A program made the position numbers and the translations under genes. Positions 53,054 to 62,493 of a DNA stretch of 64,000 bases are shown piece after piece. The notes under the pieces were generated by a model, which did not search any database, was not told the origin of the DNA, and was given only the letters and a program-made list of their open reading frames with translations. Source of the stretch: Flavobacteriales bacterium UBA7612 (GTDB taxonomy: Bacteria > Bacteroidota > Bacteroidia > Flavobacteriales > Weeksellaceae); assembly GCA_002484335.1 (NCBI GenBank), contig DLJQ01000018.1, positions 1 to 64,000 on the forward strand, in the 5' to 3' direction. Each line of letters opens with the position of its first letter. The stretch's first letter is position 1.

Positions 53054-53941
53054 TTATTCTTCTAAATCTTGGTATACACTTCTTATAATACCATCCGAAA
53101 GACCAATTTTAGGAACATGTATTATTTTAGCACCTGTCCATTTTAGTACATTTGTATAAATCTCTAATGCATAAACTACAACATCAGCTCTATCTGGTTT
53201 CATATTGTATCGTTGCATTCTTTCATCTGTGTCTAAACTTTTTAGAATTTGATAATGTTTTCTCACATAGAAACTTCCCATAGGTCTACCTAGTTTAATT
53301 CCAGAATATTTATAAATATGGTTAATATTTCCTCCAGAGCCAATTAATTCTAATTCTGTATCACCAATATTATCTTTTATCCATTTTTGCATTATTTTGA
53401 AAGTATCAGGATTTACTTTACCTTCTAGCAAACGAACGGTACCAACCTCGAAAGATTTAGAAACAGAAATTTTATTATCTTTTAATAATGTTAATTCTGT
53501 ACTTCCTCCACCAACATCAACATACAAATAAGTTTTATCATCTTTTACAAAATTACCTAGCTCTGAATTAAAAAGAAGTTCAGCTTCTGTTTTGCCATCT
53601 ATGATCTCTATATTAATTCCAGCTTTTTTAAGAATTTTTTTAACGACATCTTTGCCGTTTTTTGATTCTCTCATTGCTGAGGTTGCATACGCTTTGTAAG
53701 ATTCTATTCCATAAACCTTCATCATAAGAGCATAAGACTGCATGGCGTCACAAATACGATCTATGTTTACATCAGATATTTTTCCATCAGTAAAAACATC
53801 TTGTCCAAGTCGTATAGGCATCCTAACGATACTTGCTTTATTAAAAATAGGAGCTTTTCCTTCTTCTTCATAAACATAATTAATCAATAATCGCATTGCG
53901 TTAGAACCTATATCTATTGCTCCTAGTTTTCTAATCTTCAT
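53054..53941 (-). CDS. Ppx/GppA-family exopolyphosphatase
   Basis: An ASKHA-fold phosphatase of 295 residues, which releases phosphate from polyphosphate or acts on pppGpp. The nucleotide-binding parts are AIDIGSNAMRLLI near the N-terminus and YVDVGGGSTELTLL in the middle. It is the short version without the C-terminal HD-like domain of E. coli Ppx. It overlaps ppk1 by 11 nt and belongs to the polyphosphate operon. Confidence 0.92.
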   Translation of the reverse strand: MKIRKLGAIDIGSNAMRLLINYVYEEEGKAPIFNKASIVRMPIRLGQDVFTDGKISDVNIDRICDAMQSYALMMKVYGIESYKAYATSAMRESKNGKDVVKKILKKAGINIEIIDGKTEAELLFNSELGNFVKDDKTYLYVDVGGGSTELTLLKDNKISVSKSFEVGTVRLLEGKVNPDTFKIMQKWIKDNIGDTELELIGSGGNINHIYKYSGIKLGRPMGSFYVRKHYQILKSLDTDERMQRYNMKPDRADVVVYALEIYTNVLKWTGAKIIHVPKIGLSDGIIRSVYQDLEE

Positions 53942-55997
53942 TCTCTTTGTTGTTTAATTGCTTAAAATATTCATAAGTAGTGTACTGAGATCTATTAGGT
54001 GGTAGGTTATTTTTTTGATAAGTTAAACTTGATTCGGCTGTAATTTTACGACCTTTTACGTTGTCATTGAAACTAAGGTTAAATGTGTCGATGATAATTT
54101 GTTTTAAATCTGTATCATAAATTGGGCAAGAAACTTCAACTCTGTGATCAAGATTTCTTCCCATAATATCAGCAGAAGAAATGTATACTTTGTCGTTTCC
54201 TCCGTCTTTGAACCAATAAACTCTTGGATGTTCTAAAAATTTATCAATAACACTTACACAATGTATATTTTCAGATAATTTTTCAACGCCAGGAATTAAA
54301 GAATTTATCCCTCTTACTACAAGTCGTACTGTAACACCTTTTTGAGATGCTTTATATAATAGATCTATAATTTCTTTATCACTAAGACTATTCAGTTTCA
54401 TATTAATTTCTGCTGGTAAACCAGCTTGATGATTTTTGATTTCTCGTTTTATCATCTTCACAATTTTTTTTCTTGTACCAAAAGGAGAAACTAATAGATG
54501 TTTATAATTTTGGTTGAGGTAATTAACATCAAAGAATTTAAAAACTTGTTCTACATCATTAACAATATTCACATTTGTTGTAAAATAAGTATAATCTGTA
54601 TAAACTCTTGCTGTTCCTGCATGAAAATTACCCGTGCTTATAAAAACATATTTTTGAGCAAGTTTTCCTTCTGGTTTACGTTCTATATAACCAATTTTTG
54701 AATGAACTTTTAGTCCAGGTACGCCAAAAATAACATTAACTCCAGCTTCTTGTAATTTTTTTGACCACATTGCATTGTTTGATTCGTCAAAGCGAGCACG
54801 TAATTCTAATACAGCTGTTACTTCTTTCCCATTTAATGCTGCGTTAACAAGCGAGTGCATAATTTGAGAATCTTTTGCGACTCTATAAATTGTTATTTTA
54901 ATTTTTGTAACCTTTGGATCTATCGCTGCTTCTCGTAAAAATTTTAGTAACAAAGAATAATCATGGTAAGGAGCCATCATTATTTCTTCTTTTTCTGAGA
55001 AAGCTTGAAAATAACTACTGTATTTTGTAGGGCTTTTTAAGGTGATAGGTTTTATCTTTTTGTAGACTAAATTAGGAAGATCGAAAGTCGGAAAATTCAT
55101 CAAATCTTTTTTGTTGTGATATTTTCCACCAGGATTTATACTGTCATATTCATCTAATCTTAATTTCTTTAAAAAGAATTTTAAAGTATCTTCAGCGATA
55201 TCAGAATCATATACCAATCGGACAGGAATTCCTTTTTTTCTATTTTCTAAACTATGTATTACTTTTTCAAGTAAGCTATGTTCAAGATCATTATCAAAAT
55301 CTAATTCACTGTCTCTTGTTATTTTAATAGAATGAGCTTCGATTGTTTCAAAATCAAACATTTTGAAGATATCTTTCAAATGATAACGTATGATATCTTC
55401 TATGTACATAACATAGGTATTCTCATCTTCTCTTGGTAAAACAATAAATCTAGGAAAAAGATGTGTTGGTACAACTAAAAGTGCGTATTGAACTTTTTCA
55501 GCCAACTGCATTTTAATTGCTAAATAAAAAGATCCATCTCTTAATGTGGGAACTAATTTAATATCATCTAGAATAAAAACACCAACGGTATGAATAAATT
55601 CTTTGTAAAAATATTCTGATATAAATTCTAAATATTGTTCAGGAATTGTTTTATCATCAATTACATAAATATTATGTTTTTCTAATTCTTTGAACAATTT
55701 ATTATGTAAATTGTCATAAACAATACGTTGCTCGTTTACAATTTTATTAATTTCTTCTATTAATTCTTCGTTAGATTGACCTGCTATTATATTATCATAT
55801 ACTTGATGTAGATGCTTAAATTGAATTGACCTTAGAATTGTTGAGTATCTTACAGAATAAAACTCATCCAGATTATTAGAAAATATTCCTAAAAAACGAA
55901 TTCTTTCCAAAAGAGGTACAGTTTCATCTGATGCTTCTTGTAGAACTCTGGCATTAAAAGACAGCCAACTAACATCTCTATTTATATATTTTTTCAT
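53931..55997 (-). CDS. ppk1: Polyphosphate kinase Ppk1
   Basis: A 688-residue enzyme that makes polyphosphate from ATP, reversibly. It starts RDVSWLSFNARVLQEASD, the N-terminal signature. The two catalytic histidine regions are visible: KVHSKIGYIERK and EHPRVYWFKDGG. The region IKITIYRVAKDSQIM is the nucleotide-side motif. It overlaps ppx by 11 nt and the upstream sixA-like gene by 4 nt, so all three are translated together. Confidence 0.97.
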   Translation of the reverse strand: MKKYINRDVSWLSFNARVLQEASDETVPLLERIRFLGIFSNNLDEFYSVRYSTILRSIQFKHLHQVYDNIIAGQSNEELIEEINKIVNEQRIVYDNLHNKLFKELEKHNIYVIDDKTIPEQYLEFISEYFYKEFIHTVGVFILDDIKLVPTLRDGSFYLAIKMQLAEKVQYALLVVPTHLFPRFIVLPREDENTYVMYIEDIIRYHLKDIFKMFDFETIEAHSIKITRDSELDFDNDLEHSLLEKVIHSLENRKKGIPVRLVYDSDIAEDTLKFFLKKLRLDEYDSINPGGKYHNKKDLMNFPTFDLPNLVYKKIKPITLKSPTKYSSYFQAFSEKEEIMMAPYHDYSLLLKFLREAAIDPKVTKIKITIYRVAKDSQIMHSLVNAALNGKEVTAVLELRARFDESNNAMWSKKLQEAGVNVIFGVPGLKVHSKIGYIERKPEGKLAQKYVFISTGNFHAGTARVYTDYTYFTTNVNIVNDVEQVFKFFDVNYLNQNYKHLLVSPFGTRKKIVKMIKREIKNHQAGLPAEINMKLNSLSDKEIIDLLYKASQKGVTVRLVVRGINSLIPGVEKLSENIHCVSVIDKFLEHPRVYWFKDGGNDKVYISSADIMGRNLDHRVEVSCPIYDTDLKQIIIDTFNLSFNDNVKGRKITAESSLTYQKNNLPPNRSQYTTYEYFKQLNNKENED

Positions 55998-56479
55998 TTA
56001 ATGTCTTTAGGTAAAATTATTTTAATAGTTTTTCCTTTGATGATAGACTTCCAATTTTCAGTGTCAAACTGTAACCAAGCAAATCCAGATGTAGAAAGAT
56101 TATAAATACTTTCGTCTCCTAATTGATTTACAATTTCAGTGAAAGCAGGATTGTGTCCAAAAATAAGAATATTTTCTAGTTTGTTATCCAATTTTCTTAT
56201 CCACGAATCAAGTAAAAAACTGGAAAAAGTATACAATTCATCAATCACTTCAATTTTTTGCTCTGGAAATAAAATACTTTGTACAATTTGAGAAGTTTCT
56301 TGTGCTCTCACAGCTTTACTTGTATATATTTTATCAAAAGATAAATTAAAGTTGAACTGTATATAGTTTGCAATTAATTCTGTTTTTAGTATTCCTTTAT
56401 TCGAAATTTTTCTTAATTCATCAGAGATATTTTGATGCCAATCACTTTTTGCATGACGCATTAGAAAAAGATTTTTCAT
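55994..56479 (-). CDS. SixA-type histidine phosphatase
   Basis: A 161-residue member of the histidine phosphatase superfamily. The catalytic signature is LMRHAKSDW near the N-terminus, and the second histidine lies in LIFGHNPAFTEI. It is similar to SixA, which removes phosphate from phosphohistidines, but the substrate here is unknown. It is the first gene of the polyphosphate operon, overlapping ppk1 by 4 nt. Confidence 0.9.
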   Translation of the reverse strand: MKNLFLMRHAKSDWHQNISDELRKISNKGILKTELIANYIQFNFNLSFDKIYTSKAVRAQETSQIVQSILFPEQKIEVIDELYTFSSFLLDSWIRKLDNKLENILIFGHNPAFTEIVNQLGDESIYNLSTSGFAWLQFDTENWKSIIKGKTIKIILPKDIK

Positions 56480-56513
56480 AGGTAGATTTAAAAAGATTAA
56501 TTATACATTAAAG

Positions 56514-56541
56514 CTAACCATTATCTATAGATAATGGTTAG
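56514..56541. terminator. Palindromic terminator before the SixA-type gene
   Basis: A perfect 14-bp inverted repeat, CTAACCATTATCTA and its complement, without a loop, located between the 4HBT thioesterase and the SixA gene on the minus strand. Confidence 0.7.
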
Positions 56542-56569
56542 TCTATTTCTATTTATTTTCTTAAAATGA

Positions 56570-57001
56570 TTATAAATTGGTATTCGAATTTTCGAAATCC
56601 TTTCTTAACCATTCAGGGATTTCAATAGATTTTTTTTCTTTTAAATCAATCATTACTTGTGTGCTTTTTCCCGTACAATGAATAATATCTTCATTTGTGG
56701 ATGATTTACTTGTAATGATATATTCTAAATCAAAACTTTTATTACCTATTTGTGAGATACGAAGTCCAATTTTAGGTGACTTAGCGCTTGGTTTTAATTC
56801 TTTTTTGTAATCAGCCTCTATATGTGCTATGACAAACATATTTTTCGACCAATCCCAATTTTTACTAATATTAGGGAAATAGAATCCTCGTCCTATTTGA
56901 AAATATTCAAAGTACATAACATTATTTACATGACCTATTGCATCAAAGTCACTCCATCGTATGTCTAATTCTTTAAAAAATTTAAAATCGTTATTATTCA
57001 T
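56570..57001 (-). CDS. Acyl-CoA thioesterase (4HBT hotdog family)
   Basis: A single hotdog-fold protein of 143 residues. It has the family pattern LDIRWSDFDAIGHVNNVMYFEYFQ, in which the aspartate next to the AIGHVNN stretch is the catalytic one of 4-hydroxybenzoyl-CoA thioesterase relatives. The substrate is not known. It lies 26 nt after the AI-2E-type gene and may share its transcript. Confidence 0.9.
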   Translation of the reverse strand: MNNNDFKFFKELDIRWSDFDAIGHVNNVMYFEYFQIGRGFYFPNISKNWDWSKNMFVIAHIEADYKKELKPSAKSPKIGLRISQIGNKSFDLEYIITSKSSTNEDIIHCTGKSTQVMIDLKEKKSIEIPEWLRKDFENSNTNL

Positions 57002-57027
57002 TTTTTTTGTGGTTTTTAATGATTATA

Positions 57028-58062
57028 TTATTTATCGGATTCAGAATTTATAAATTCATATTTATATAATTTGATTAACCAATAGAATACAGAAAAGAAA
57101 ATAGGTCCAAATACTATTCCTATAAATCCAAATAAGTTAATTCCAACTATTACACCAAATATTGTAATTAATGGATGAACATCAGCCATTTTCTTTTGTA
57201 AAACTAATCTTATTAAGTTATCAGATAATCCTACAATTACAAAACAATATATAAGTAATCCTATTGCATTAGTTGTATCTCCTTTTGCGAGTAAGAAAAG
57301 ACCTATAGGAACATATATAATTGCTGCTCCAACAATTGGTAACATAGCTGCAAAGACTGTAAGTATAAACCATGTAAAAGAATCTGTAACTCCAAAGATT
57401 AAATATCCTATATATGCTATTACAGCTTGAAAAAATGCTGTTAAAGGCATTCCGACAGCATTCGATATAATTAAATCTTTTAAATCAGCATTCATTTTTT
57501 TTAGTTGATCTGTTTTTATAGGAATAATTCTATAAAACCATGATTCTAATTTATCATGATTCATTAGCATAAAATATAAAATTAAAAAAGCTACACCTAA
57601 TTGTACGCTCATATTTACAGAAGCGTTTAATATTTTTTCTAATAATTTACCTGCAACTTGTGTTATTTTCTCAATATTTGTAGCGCTTAAAACATCTATA
57701 TCAAATTTAGTTTGTATCATTTTTATAATTTGATTTATATCAGATTTTATTTGAGCAGTATCATTAAATGCAACTAATACTTTATTTGTAAGCATTTGTA
57801 TAAGTAAATACAATGGACCTATAATTAAAATAGCACTTAATAGCATCAGACAAATAACACTCATTAATTTATTCCACTTTTTATTTGTTGTTAACCATTT
57901 TAAAGGGTTTAGTAAAAGTGTATAAAGACATAAAGCACCTAGGAATCCAGGAAAAAAGGCTAATAAATTCATTGTTATTAATCCAAAAACGATAAGAATA
58001 ATGGCAATAAATGTAATTTGTAATATTATGTGGTTTGATATGTAGTTTTTATTTGGCTTCAT
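57028..58062 (-). CDS. AI-2E family permease-like protein
   Basis: A 344-residue membrane protein with about eight hydrophobic segments. The family pattern near the C-terminus includes PLITIFGVIVGINLFGFIGIVFGPIFFS and the QKKMADVHPL loop. The family was named after TqsA, but several members are proton/sodium antiporters, so the substrate is open. The 58063-58285 gap contains the divergent promoter of the polyprenyl synthase gene. Confidence 0.92.
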   Translation of the reverse strand: MKPNKNYISNHIILQITFIAIILIVFGLITMNLLAFFPGFLGALCLYTLLLNPLKWLTTNKKWNKLMSVICLMLLSAILIIGPLYLLIQMLTNKVLVAFNDTAQIKSDINQIIKMIQTKFDIDVLSATNIEKITQVAGKLLEKILNASVNMSVQLGVAFLILYFMLMNHDKLESWFYRIIPIKTDQLKKMNADLKDLIISNAVGMPLTAFFQAVIAYIGYLIFGVTDSFTWFILTVFAAMLPIVGAAIIYVPIGLFLLAKGDTTNAIGLLIYCFVIVGLSDNLIRLVLQKKMADVHPLITIFGVIVGINLFGFIGIVFGPIFFSVFYWLIKLYKYEFINSESDK

Positions 58063-58247
58063 AAATAATTTATTAGTTATAGATATGATGAATAATTTTA
58101 TTAAAAATCGTATTTATTTATGAAATTATCATTTTAATTCTAAATTTTTTTTTCTCTTAATAAATTTTTGCAAAATAGTAGGTATTTTTCTTTTATCAAA
58201 TTCAAATGAAAATTGGAAAAAACAATTTAAAATAAGACATAGTTAGT

Positions 58248-58255
58248 TATATTTG
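58248..58255 (+). promoter_or_regulatory. -7 promoter box of the polyprenyl synthase gene
   Basis: TATATTTG, ending 30 nt before the ATG at 58286. It overlaps the TTG of a longer frame (58253), which argues against that start. Confidence 0.5.
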
Positions 58256-58285
58256 CCAAAACATAATTTATACAAAAATCAAACT

Positions 58286-59257
58286 ATGTACTCATTTGAT
58301 AAATTTCACGAATTAGTTACTGAAACGATAGACCGTAATCCTTTTTCTAAAACGCCTGAAGAATTATATGAACCGATGGATTATATTCTTAATATAGGAG
58401 GAAAGAGAATACGTCCAATTCTTACTTTACTTGGTACAGATTTGTTTGATGGAAATGTAGAAGATGCTTTAAAACCTTCTTTGGCTATTGAATTTTTTCA
58501 TAATTTTTCATTAATACATGATGATATTATGGATAATGCTTCTTTACGTAGAAATAAAACAACTGTTCATGAAAAATTTGGTGTAAATACAGCTATACTT
58601 TCAGGTGATGCTATGTTGGTTAAAGCTTATCAGTTTTTAGAAGATTTAGAGCCAGAACTATTCAAACGTGCTACAAAGTTATTTTCACAAACTGCTTTGG
58701 AAGTTTGTGAAGGTCAACAACTAGATGTTAATTACGAAACTAAATTAAACGTTAGTTATGAAGATTATATAAAAATGATTTCTCTAAAAACTAGTGTTCT
58801 TTTAGGTGCTGGTTTGAAATTAGGAGCTATTATAGCAGATTCATCTGATGAAGATGCGGAAAAATTATATCAATTTGGACTTAATTTAGGTATTGCTTAT
58901 CAATTAAAAGATGATTATTTAGATGTTTTTGGAAGCTTAGAACATTTAGGAAAAAAACATGCTGGAGATATTTATGAGAATAAAAAAACAATACTTTATA
59001 TCTCTGCTCTAGAAGCAGCTAATGATGCACAAAAAGAAGAATTGTTATATTGGTATAGTTCTAATACAGATAATGTAGATAAAGTATATGCTGTAGAAAA
59101 ATTATTTAGAGCTCTAAATGTAAATCGCAAACTATCTACATTAATTAGAGAATATACAAATAAAGCAAATGATTATTTGAATGCTATAGATTTACCTGAA
59201 GAAAAAAAGGTTTATTTAAGAGAGTTAAGTGAAGTTTTAATTGATCGTCAAGGTTAA
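58286..59257 (+). CDS. Polyprenyl diphosphate synthase
   Basis: A trans-prenyltransferase of 323 residues from the ATG at 58286, making a long-chain isoprenoid diphosphate for quinones. It has both aspartate-rich motifs: DDIMDN near LIHDDIMDNASLRR, and the second in YQLKDDYLDVFG. The GGKRIRP motif is near the N-terminus. It is the first gene of an operon with GSCFA and TatD genes; gaps are 6 nt or less. Confidence 0.95.
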   Translation: MYSFDKFHELVTETIDRNPFSKTPEELYEPMDYILNIGGKRIRPILTLLGTDLFDGNVEDALKPSLAIEFFHNFSLIHDDIMDNASLRRNKTTVHEKFGVNTAILSGDAMLVKAYQFLEDLEPELFKRATKLFSQTALEVCEGQQLDVNYETKLNVSYEDYIKMISLKTSVLLGAGLKLGAIIADSSDEDAEKLYQFGLNLGIAYQLKDDYLDVFGSLEHLGKKHAGDIYENKKTILYISALEAANDAQKEELLYWYSSNTDNVDKVYAVEKLFRALNVNRKLSTLIREYTNKANDYLNAIDLPEEKKVYLRELSEVLIDRQG

Positions 59258-59263
59258 TATACA

Positions 59264-60250
59264 ATGCAATTTCGTACAACTTTTCAAATTCCAAAATCTA
59301 ATTATAAGATTTCTCATCAAACAAAAATTCTAACCATTGGTTCTTGTTTTTCTGATGAGATAGGAGAGAAGTTTTATAATTTAAAATATAATTCCCTTAT
59401 AAATCCATTTGGTGTTGTATTTAATTCTTATTCTATCGCCAATATAATTTCAAGGAGTTTACAAAAAAAATATTATACTGAAACTGATGTACATCAAAAT
59501 GGAGAACAATTTTTCTGTTTTGATGTACATTCTTCTTTTAATAGAAATTCAGCTCTAGAGCTTTTAACTCATTTAAATCAAAAAATTGATGAAGTTCATG
59601 AACGATTATTTACATGTGATGTCTTAATTATTACTTTAGGAACTTCTTGGGTTTATAAGAGAAAAGAAAATGGTGAAATTGTTTCTAATTGTCATAAAAT
59701 ACCTTCTAAACAATTTGATAAAATTTTATTATCTACAGAAGATAATCTAACTTATCTCACAACTTTGATTAATGAATTAAAAAAAGTTAATCCAAATTTA
59801 CAAGTGATTACAACAGTTAGTCCTGTACGTCATACTAAAGATGGATTTAGAGAAAATAATGTTAGTAAATCACGATTGATAGATGCGTTATATCAATTAG
59901 AAAATAATCAGGATAATGTAACGTATTTTCCATCTTATGAATTGATGATTGATGATTTACGTGATTATAGATTTTATAAGAATGATATGATTCATCCATC
60001 GCAACAAGCTGTAGATTATATTTGGAATCATTTTAGTGATATCTATTTTGATGAGGTAACTTTATCTATTAATAATAAGATTTATAAAATACAGTCAGCT
60101 ATTCATCATCGTCCATTTAATGAAGATACAGATTCTTATCAATCATTTTTGAGAAAAACGATTGATATGATGGAAGAATTACAAATAAAAAATAATATAT
60201 CCTTTCAAGAGGAAATATATAACTTAAGATTAAAAATAAAACCATGTTAA
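59264..60250 (+). CDS. GSCFA family protein
   Basis: A 328-residue protein carrying the name-giving motif near ILTIGSCFSDEIG. The following segments NPFGVVFNSYSIA and ITTVSPVRHTKDGF, and MIHPSQQAVDYIWNHF, place it in an SGNH hydrolase-like fold. The family function is not established. It begins 6 nt after the polyprenyl synthase gene and overlaps the TatD gene by 7 nt. Confidence 0.9.
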   Translation: MQFRTTFQIPKSNYKISHQTKILTIGSCFSDEIGEKFYNLKYNSLINPFGVVFNSYSIANIISRSLQKKYYTETDVHQNGEQFFCFDVHSSFNRNSALELLTHLNQKIDEVHERLFTCDVLIITLGTSWVYKRKENGEIVSNCHKIPSKQFDKILLSTEDNLTYLTTLINELKKVNPNLQVITTVSPVRHTKDGFRENNVSKSRLIDALYQLENNQDNVTYFPSYELMIDDLRDYRFYKNDMIHPSQQAVDYIWNHFSDIYFDEVTLSINNKIYKIQSAIHHRPFNEDTDSYQSFLRKTIDMMEELQIKNNISFQEEIYNLRLKIKPC

Positions 60251-61020
60251 TTGATACTCATACACATTTGTATTCAGAACAATTTGAAGATGATATAGAT
60301 GAGGTTGTGTTACGAGCAAAACAAAACGGAGTAAATAGATTTTATTTACCAGCGATTGATCAATCTTATACAGAAAAAATGTTAAACCTAGAAGCTAAAT
60401 ATCCTAATGATATGTTTGCAATGATGGGGTTACATCCATGTTCTGTTCATCCAGATACATTAGACTTAGAAATGAGTCATGTAAAGGAATGGATTGACAA
60501 AAGAAAATTTAAAGCAATAGGAGAGATTGGTATCGACTTATATTGGGAAAAAGCTTATTTAAAAGAACAACAAGATGCTTTTAAAACTCAAATTGAGTGG
60601 GCTAAAGAACAAAACTTACCAATTGTTATTCATTGTAGAGATGCTTTTAATGAAGTTTTTGAAGTGCTTGATGAGGTTAAAGATGAAAAATTATTTGGTA
60701 TTTTTCATTGCTTTTCTGGTACAAAAGAAGATGCACAACGAGCAATTGACTTTAATTTGAAATTAGGTATTGGAGGAGTTGTAACATTTAAAAATGGAAA
60801 AATAGATCAATTTTTGAATGAATTTGATATAAAAAATATCGTTCTTGAAACAGATTCGCCTTATTTAGCTCCCGTTCCTTTTAGAGGAAAAAGAAACGAA
60901 AGTAGTTATTTGACCTATGTTTGTGAGAAATTAGTAGATGTTTATCACTTACTACCAGAACAAATAGCAGAAATTACAACAAAAAATGCATTAGACGTTT
61001 TCGAACGTTATGAAAATTAG
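60244..61020 (+). CDS. TatD family metal-dependent hydrolase
   Basis: A 258-residue TIM-barrel hydrolase of the TatD type, probably a DNase. It starts MLIDTHTHLYSEQF with the two first metal histidines. The middle motif AIGEIGIDLYWE, then IVIHCRDAFNEV, IFHCFSGTKEDA and the ETDSPYLAPVPFRGKRN motif are all present. It overlaps the GSCFA gene by 7 nt. Confidence 0.93.
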   Translation: MLIDTHTHLYSEQFEDDIDEVVLRAKQNGVNRFYLPAIDQSYTEKMLNLEAKYPNDMFAMMGLHPCSVHPDTLDLEMSHVKEWIDKRKFKAIGEIGIDLYWEKAYLKEQQDAFKTQIEWAKEQNLPIVIHCRDAFNEVFEVLDEVKDEKLFGIFHCFSGTKEDAQRAIDFNLKLGIGGVVTFKNGKIDQFLNEFDIKNIVLETDSPYLAPVPFRGKRNESSYLTYVCEKLVDVYHLLPEQIAEITTKNALDVFERYEN

Positions 61021-61032
61021 AAATAGAAAATT

Positions 61033-61040
61033 TATATTTG
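61033..61040 (+). promoter_or_regulatory. -7 promoter box of pyrH
   Basis: TATATTTG, ending 21 nt before the pyrH ATG. It overlaps the TTG start of a longer frame (61038), so the ATG at 61062 is preferred. Confidence 0.55.
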
Positions 61041-61061
61041 CAAAAGAAAACCTTTTTTAAA

Positions 61062-61772
61062 ATGAAATACAAAAGAATATTACTAAAATTGAGTGGTGAA
61101 GCACTAATGGGAGATTTACAATATGGTATAGATCCTGAAATGTTAAAACAATATGCTCAACAAATTAAAGAAGTTGCAGAGCTTGGTTGCGAAATAGCTA
61201 TTGTAATTGGTGGTGGTAATATTTTTAGAGGTGTACAAGGTGTTGCTTCTGGTATGGATCGCGTACAAGGAGATTATATGGGAATGTTAGCAACAGTTAT
61301 AAACAGTATGGCATTACAAGGAGCATTAGAAGATGCTGGAGTTGATACACGTTTACAAACTGCAATACGTATGGAACAAATTGCAGAACCGTTTATAAAA
61401 AGAAGAGCTACTCGTCATTTAGAAAAAGGAAGAGTTGTTATCTTCGGTGCAGGAACAGGAAATCCTTATTTTACAACAGATACAGCAGCTGTTTTAAGAG
61501 CTATTGAAACACAAGCAGATGTTATATTAAAAGGTACTCGTGTAGATGGAATTTATACAGCAGATCCAGAAAAAGATCCTAATGCTGAAAAATTTGATAC
61601 AATTTCTTATCAAGAAGTATATAACAAAAACTTAAAAGTAATGGATATGACTGCTTTTACTTTGAGTGAAGAAAATAATTTACCTATAATTGTATTTGAT
61701 ATGAATACAGATGGTAATCTTAAAGAATTAATTTTAGGAGGTAACGTAGGTACTCTAGTAACAAATAATTAA
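61062..61772 (+). CDS. pyrH: UMP kinase
   Basis: The bacterial hexameric UMP kinase that produces UDP. Chosen start is the ATG at 61062, giving MKYKRILLKLSGEALMG, the usual N-terminus, and a 236-residue protein. The motifs IVIGGGNIFRG, GDYMGMLATVINSMALQ, FTTDTAAVLRAIE and KGTRVDGIYTADP are all present. It is followed by frr after 7 nt, a pairing found widely. Confidence 0.98.
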   Translation: MKYKRILLKLSGEALMGDLQYGIDPEMLKQYAQQIKEVAELGCEIAIVIGGGNIFRGVQGVASGMDRVQGDYMGMLATVINSMALQGALEDAGVDTRLQTAIRMEQIAEPFIKRRATRHLEKGRVVIFGAGTGNPYFTTDTAAVLRAIETQADVILKGTRVDGIYTADPEKDPNAEKFDTISYQEVYNKNLKVMDMTAFTLSEENNLPIIVFDMNTDGNLKELILGGNVGTLVTNN

Positions 61773-61779
61773 ATCCAAA

Positions 61780-62334
61780 ATGGAAGAATTAGATTTAATC
61801 TTAGAAACAACTAAAGAACAAATGCAAGGATCTGTAGATCATTTAAATGTTGCATTTGACAAATTAAGAGCAGGTAAAGCTACTCCAGCTATGTTAAGCT
61901 CTGTTCGTGTTGACTATTATGGAAGTTTAACTCCATTAAGTCAAGTTGCCAATGTAAATACTCCTGATGCAATGACATTGAGTATTCAACCTTGGGAAAA
62001 AAACTTAATTTACGAGATAGAAAAAGCTATCGTAAATGCTAATTTAGGTTTTGCTCCTTCAAACAACGGAGATACAATTATTATTAGTATTCCGCCTGTA
62101 ACGGAAGAACGTAGAAAAGAGTTAGTGAAATTAGCTAAAGCTGATATGGAAACTGCAAAAATTTCTATTCGTAATGCTCGTAAAGATGCCAATACAGCAT
62201 TAAAAAATGTAAAAGAAGCATCAGAAGATTTAGTTAAAGACTACGAAACTCGTGTTCAAGGTTTAACTGATAAATTTTCTAAAACGTTAGAAGAAGCTTT
62301 AACAAAAAAAGAAGCTGAAATAATGAAAGTATAA
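61780..62334 (+). CDS. frr: Ribosome recycling factor
   Basis: A 184-residue protein that dissociates ribosomes after termination, together with EF-G. The two domains are a long three-helix bundle and a small beta domain: KLRAGKATPAMLSSVRVDYYG, then PLSQVANV, then PWEKNLIYEIEKAI. The C-terminal helix carries RKDANTALK. It lies 7 nt after pyrH and ends with an intrinsic terminator. Confidence 0.98.
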   Translation: MEELDLILETTKEQMQGSVDHLNVAFDKLRAGKATPAMLSSVRVDYYGSLTPLSQVANVNTPDAMTLSIQPWEKNLIYEIEKAIVNANLGFAPSNNGDTIIISIPPVTEERRKELVKLAKADMETAKISIRNARKDANTALKNVKEASEDLVKDYETRVQGLTDKFSKTLEEALTKKEAEIMKV

Positions 62335-62352
62335 TCATTTATTAAATGATAT

Positions 62353-62390
62353 AAAAGAGTTTGTTTTACATATAAAACAAACTCTTTTTT
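62353..62390 (+). terminator. Terminator of the pyrH-frr operon
   Basis: A 16-bp stem (AAAAGAGTTTGTTTTA / TAAAACAAACTCTTTT) with a 4-nt loop, followed by T residues. Confidence 0.92.
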
Positions 62391-62444
62391 TATGTTCTTA
62401 TAGAGTGCATAAAAATTTAAAATAATTAAAATACCTCAATTCAC

Positions 62445-62476
62445 TTGACAAAGGGGTATCTCGTGTCGTATATTTG
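62445..62476 (+). promoter_or_regulatory. Promoter of queA (-33 and -7 elements)
   Basis: TTG at 62445-62447 and TATATTTG at 62469-62476, separated by 21 nt, agree well with the Bacteroidota TTG / TAnnTTTG consensus. The box ends 17 nt before the queA ATG. Confidence 0.65.
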
Positions 62477-62493
62477 CAAAAAATTTTACGACT

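Noticed and set aside
58253..58285. TTG-initiated extension of the polyprenyl synthase
   Set aside because: The TTG sits inside the -7 box, so these codons would lie upstream of or at the transcription start.
61038..61061. TTG-initiated extension of pyrH
   Set aside because: The TTG overlaps the promoter box, and the ATG at 61062 gives the conserved UMP kinase N-terminus.
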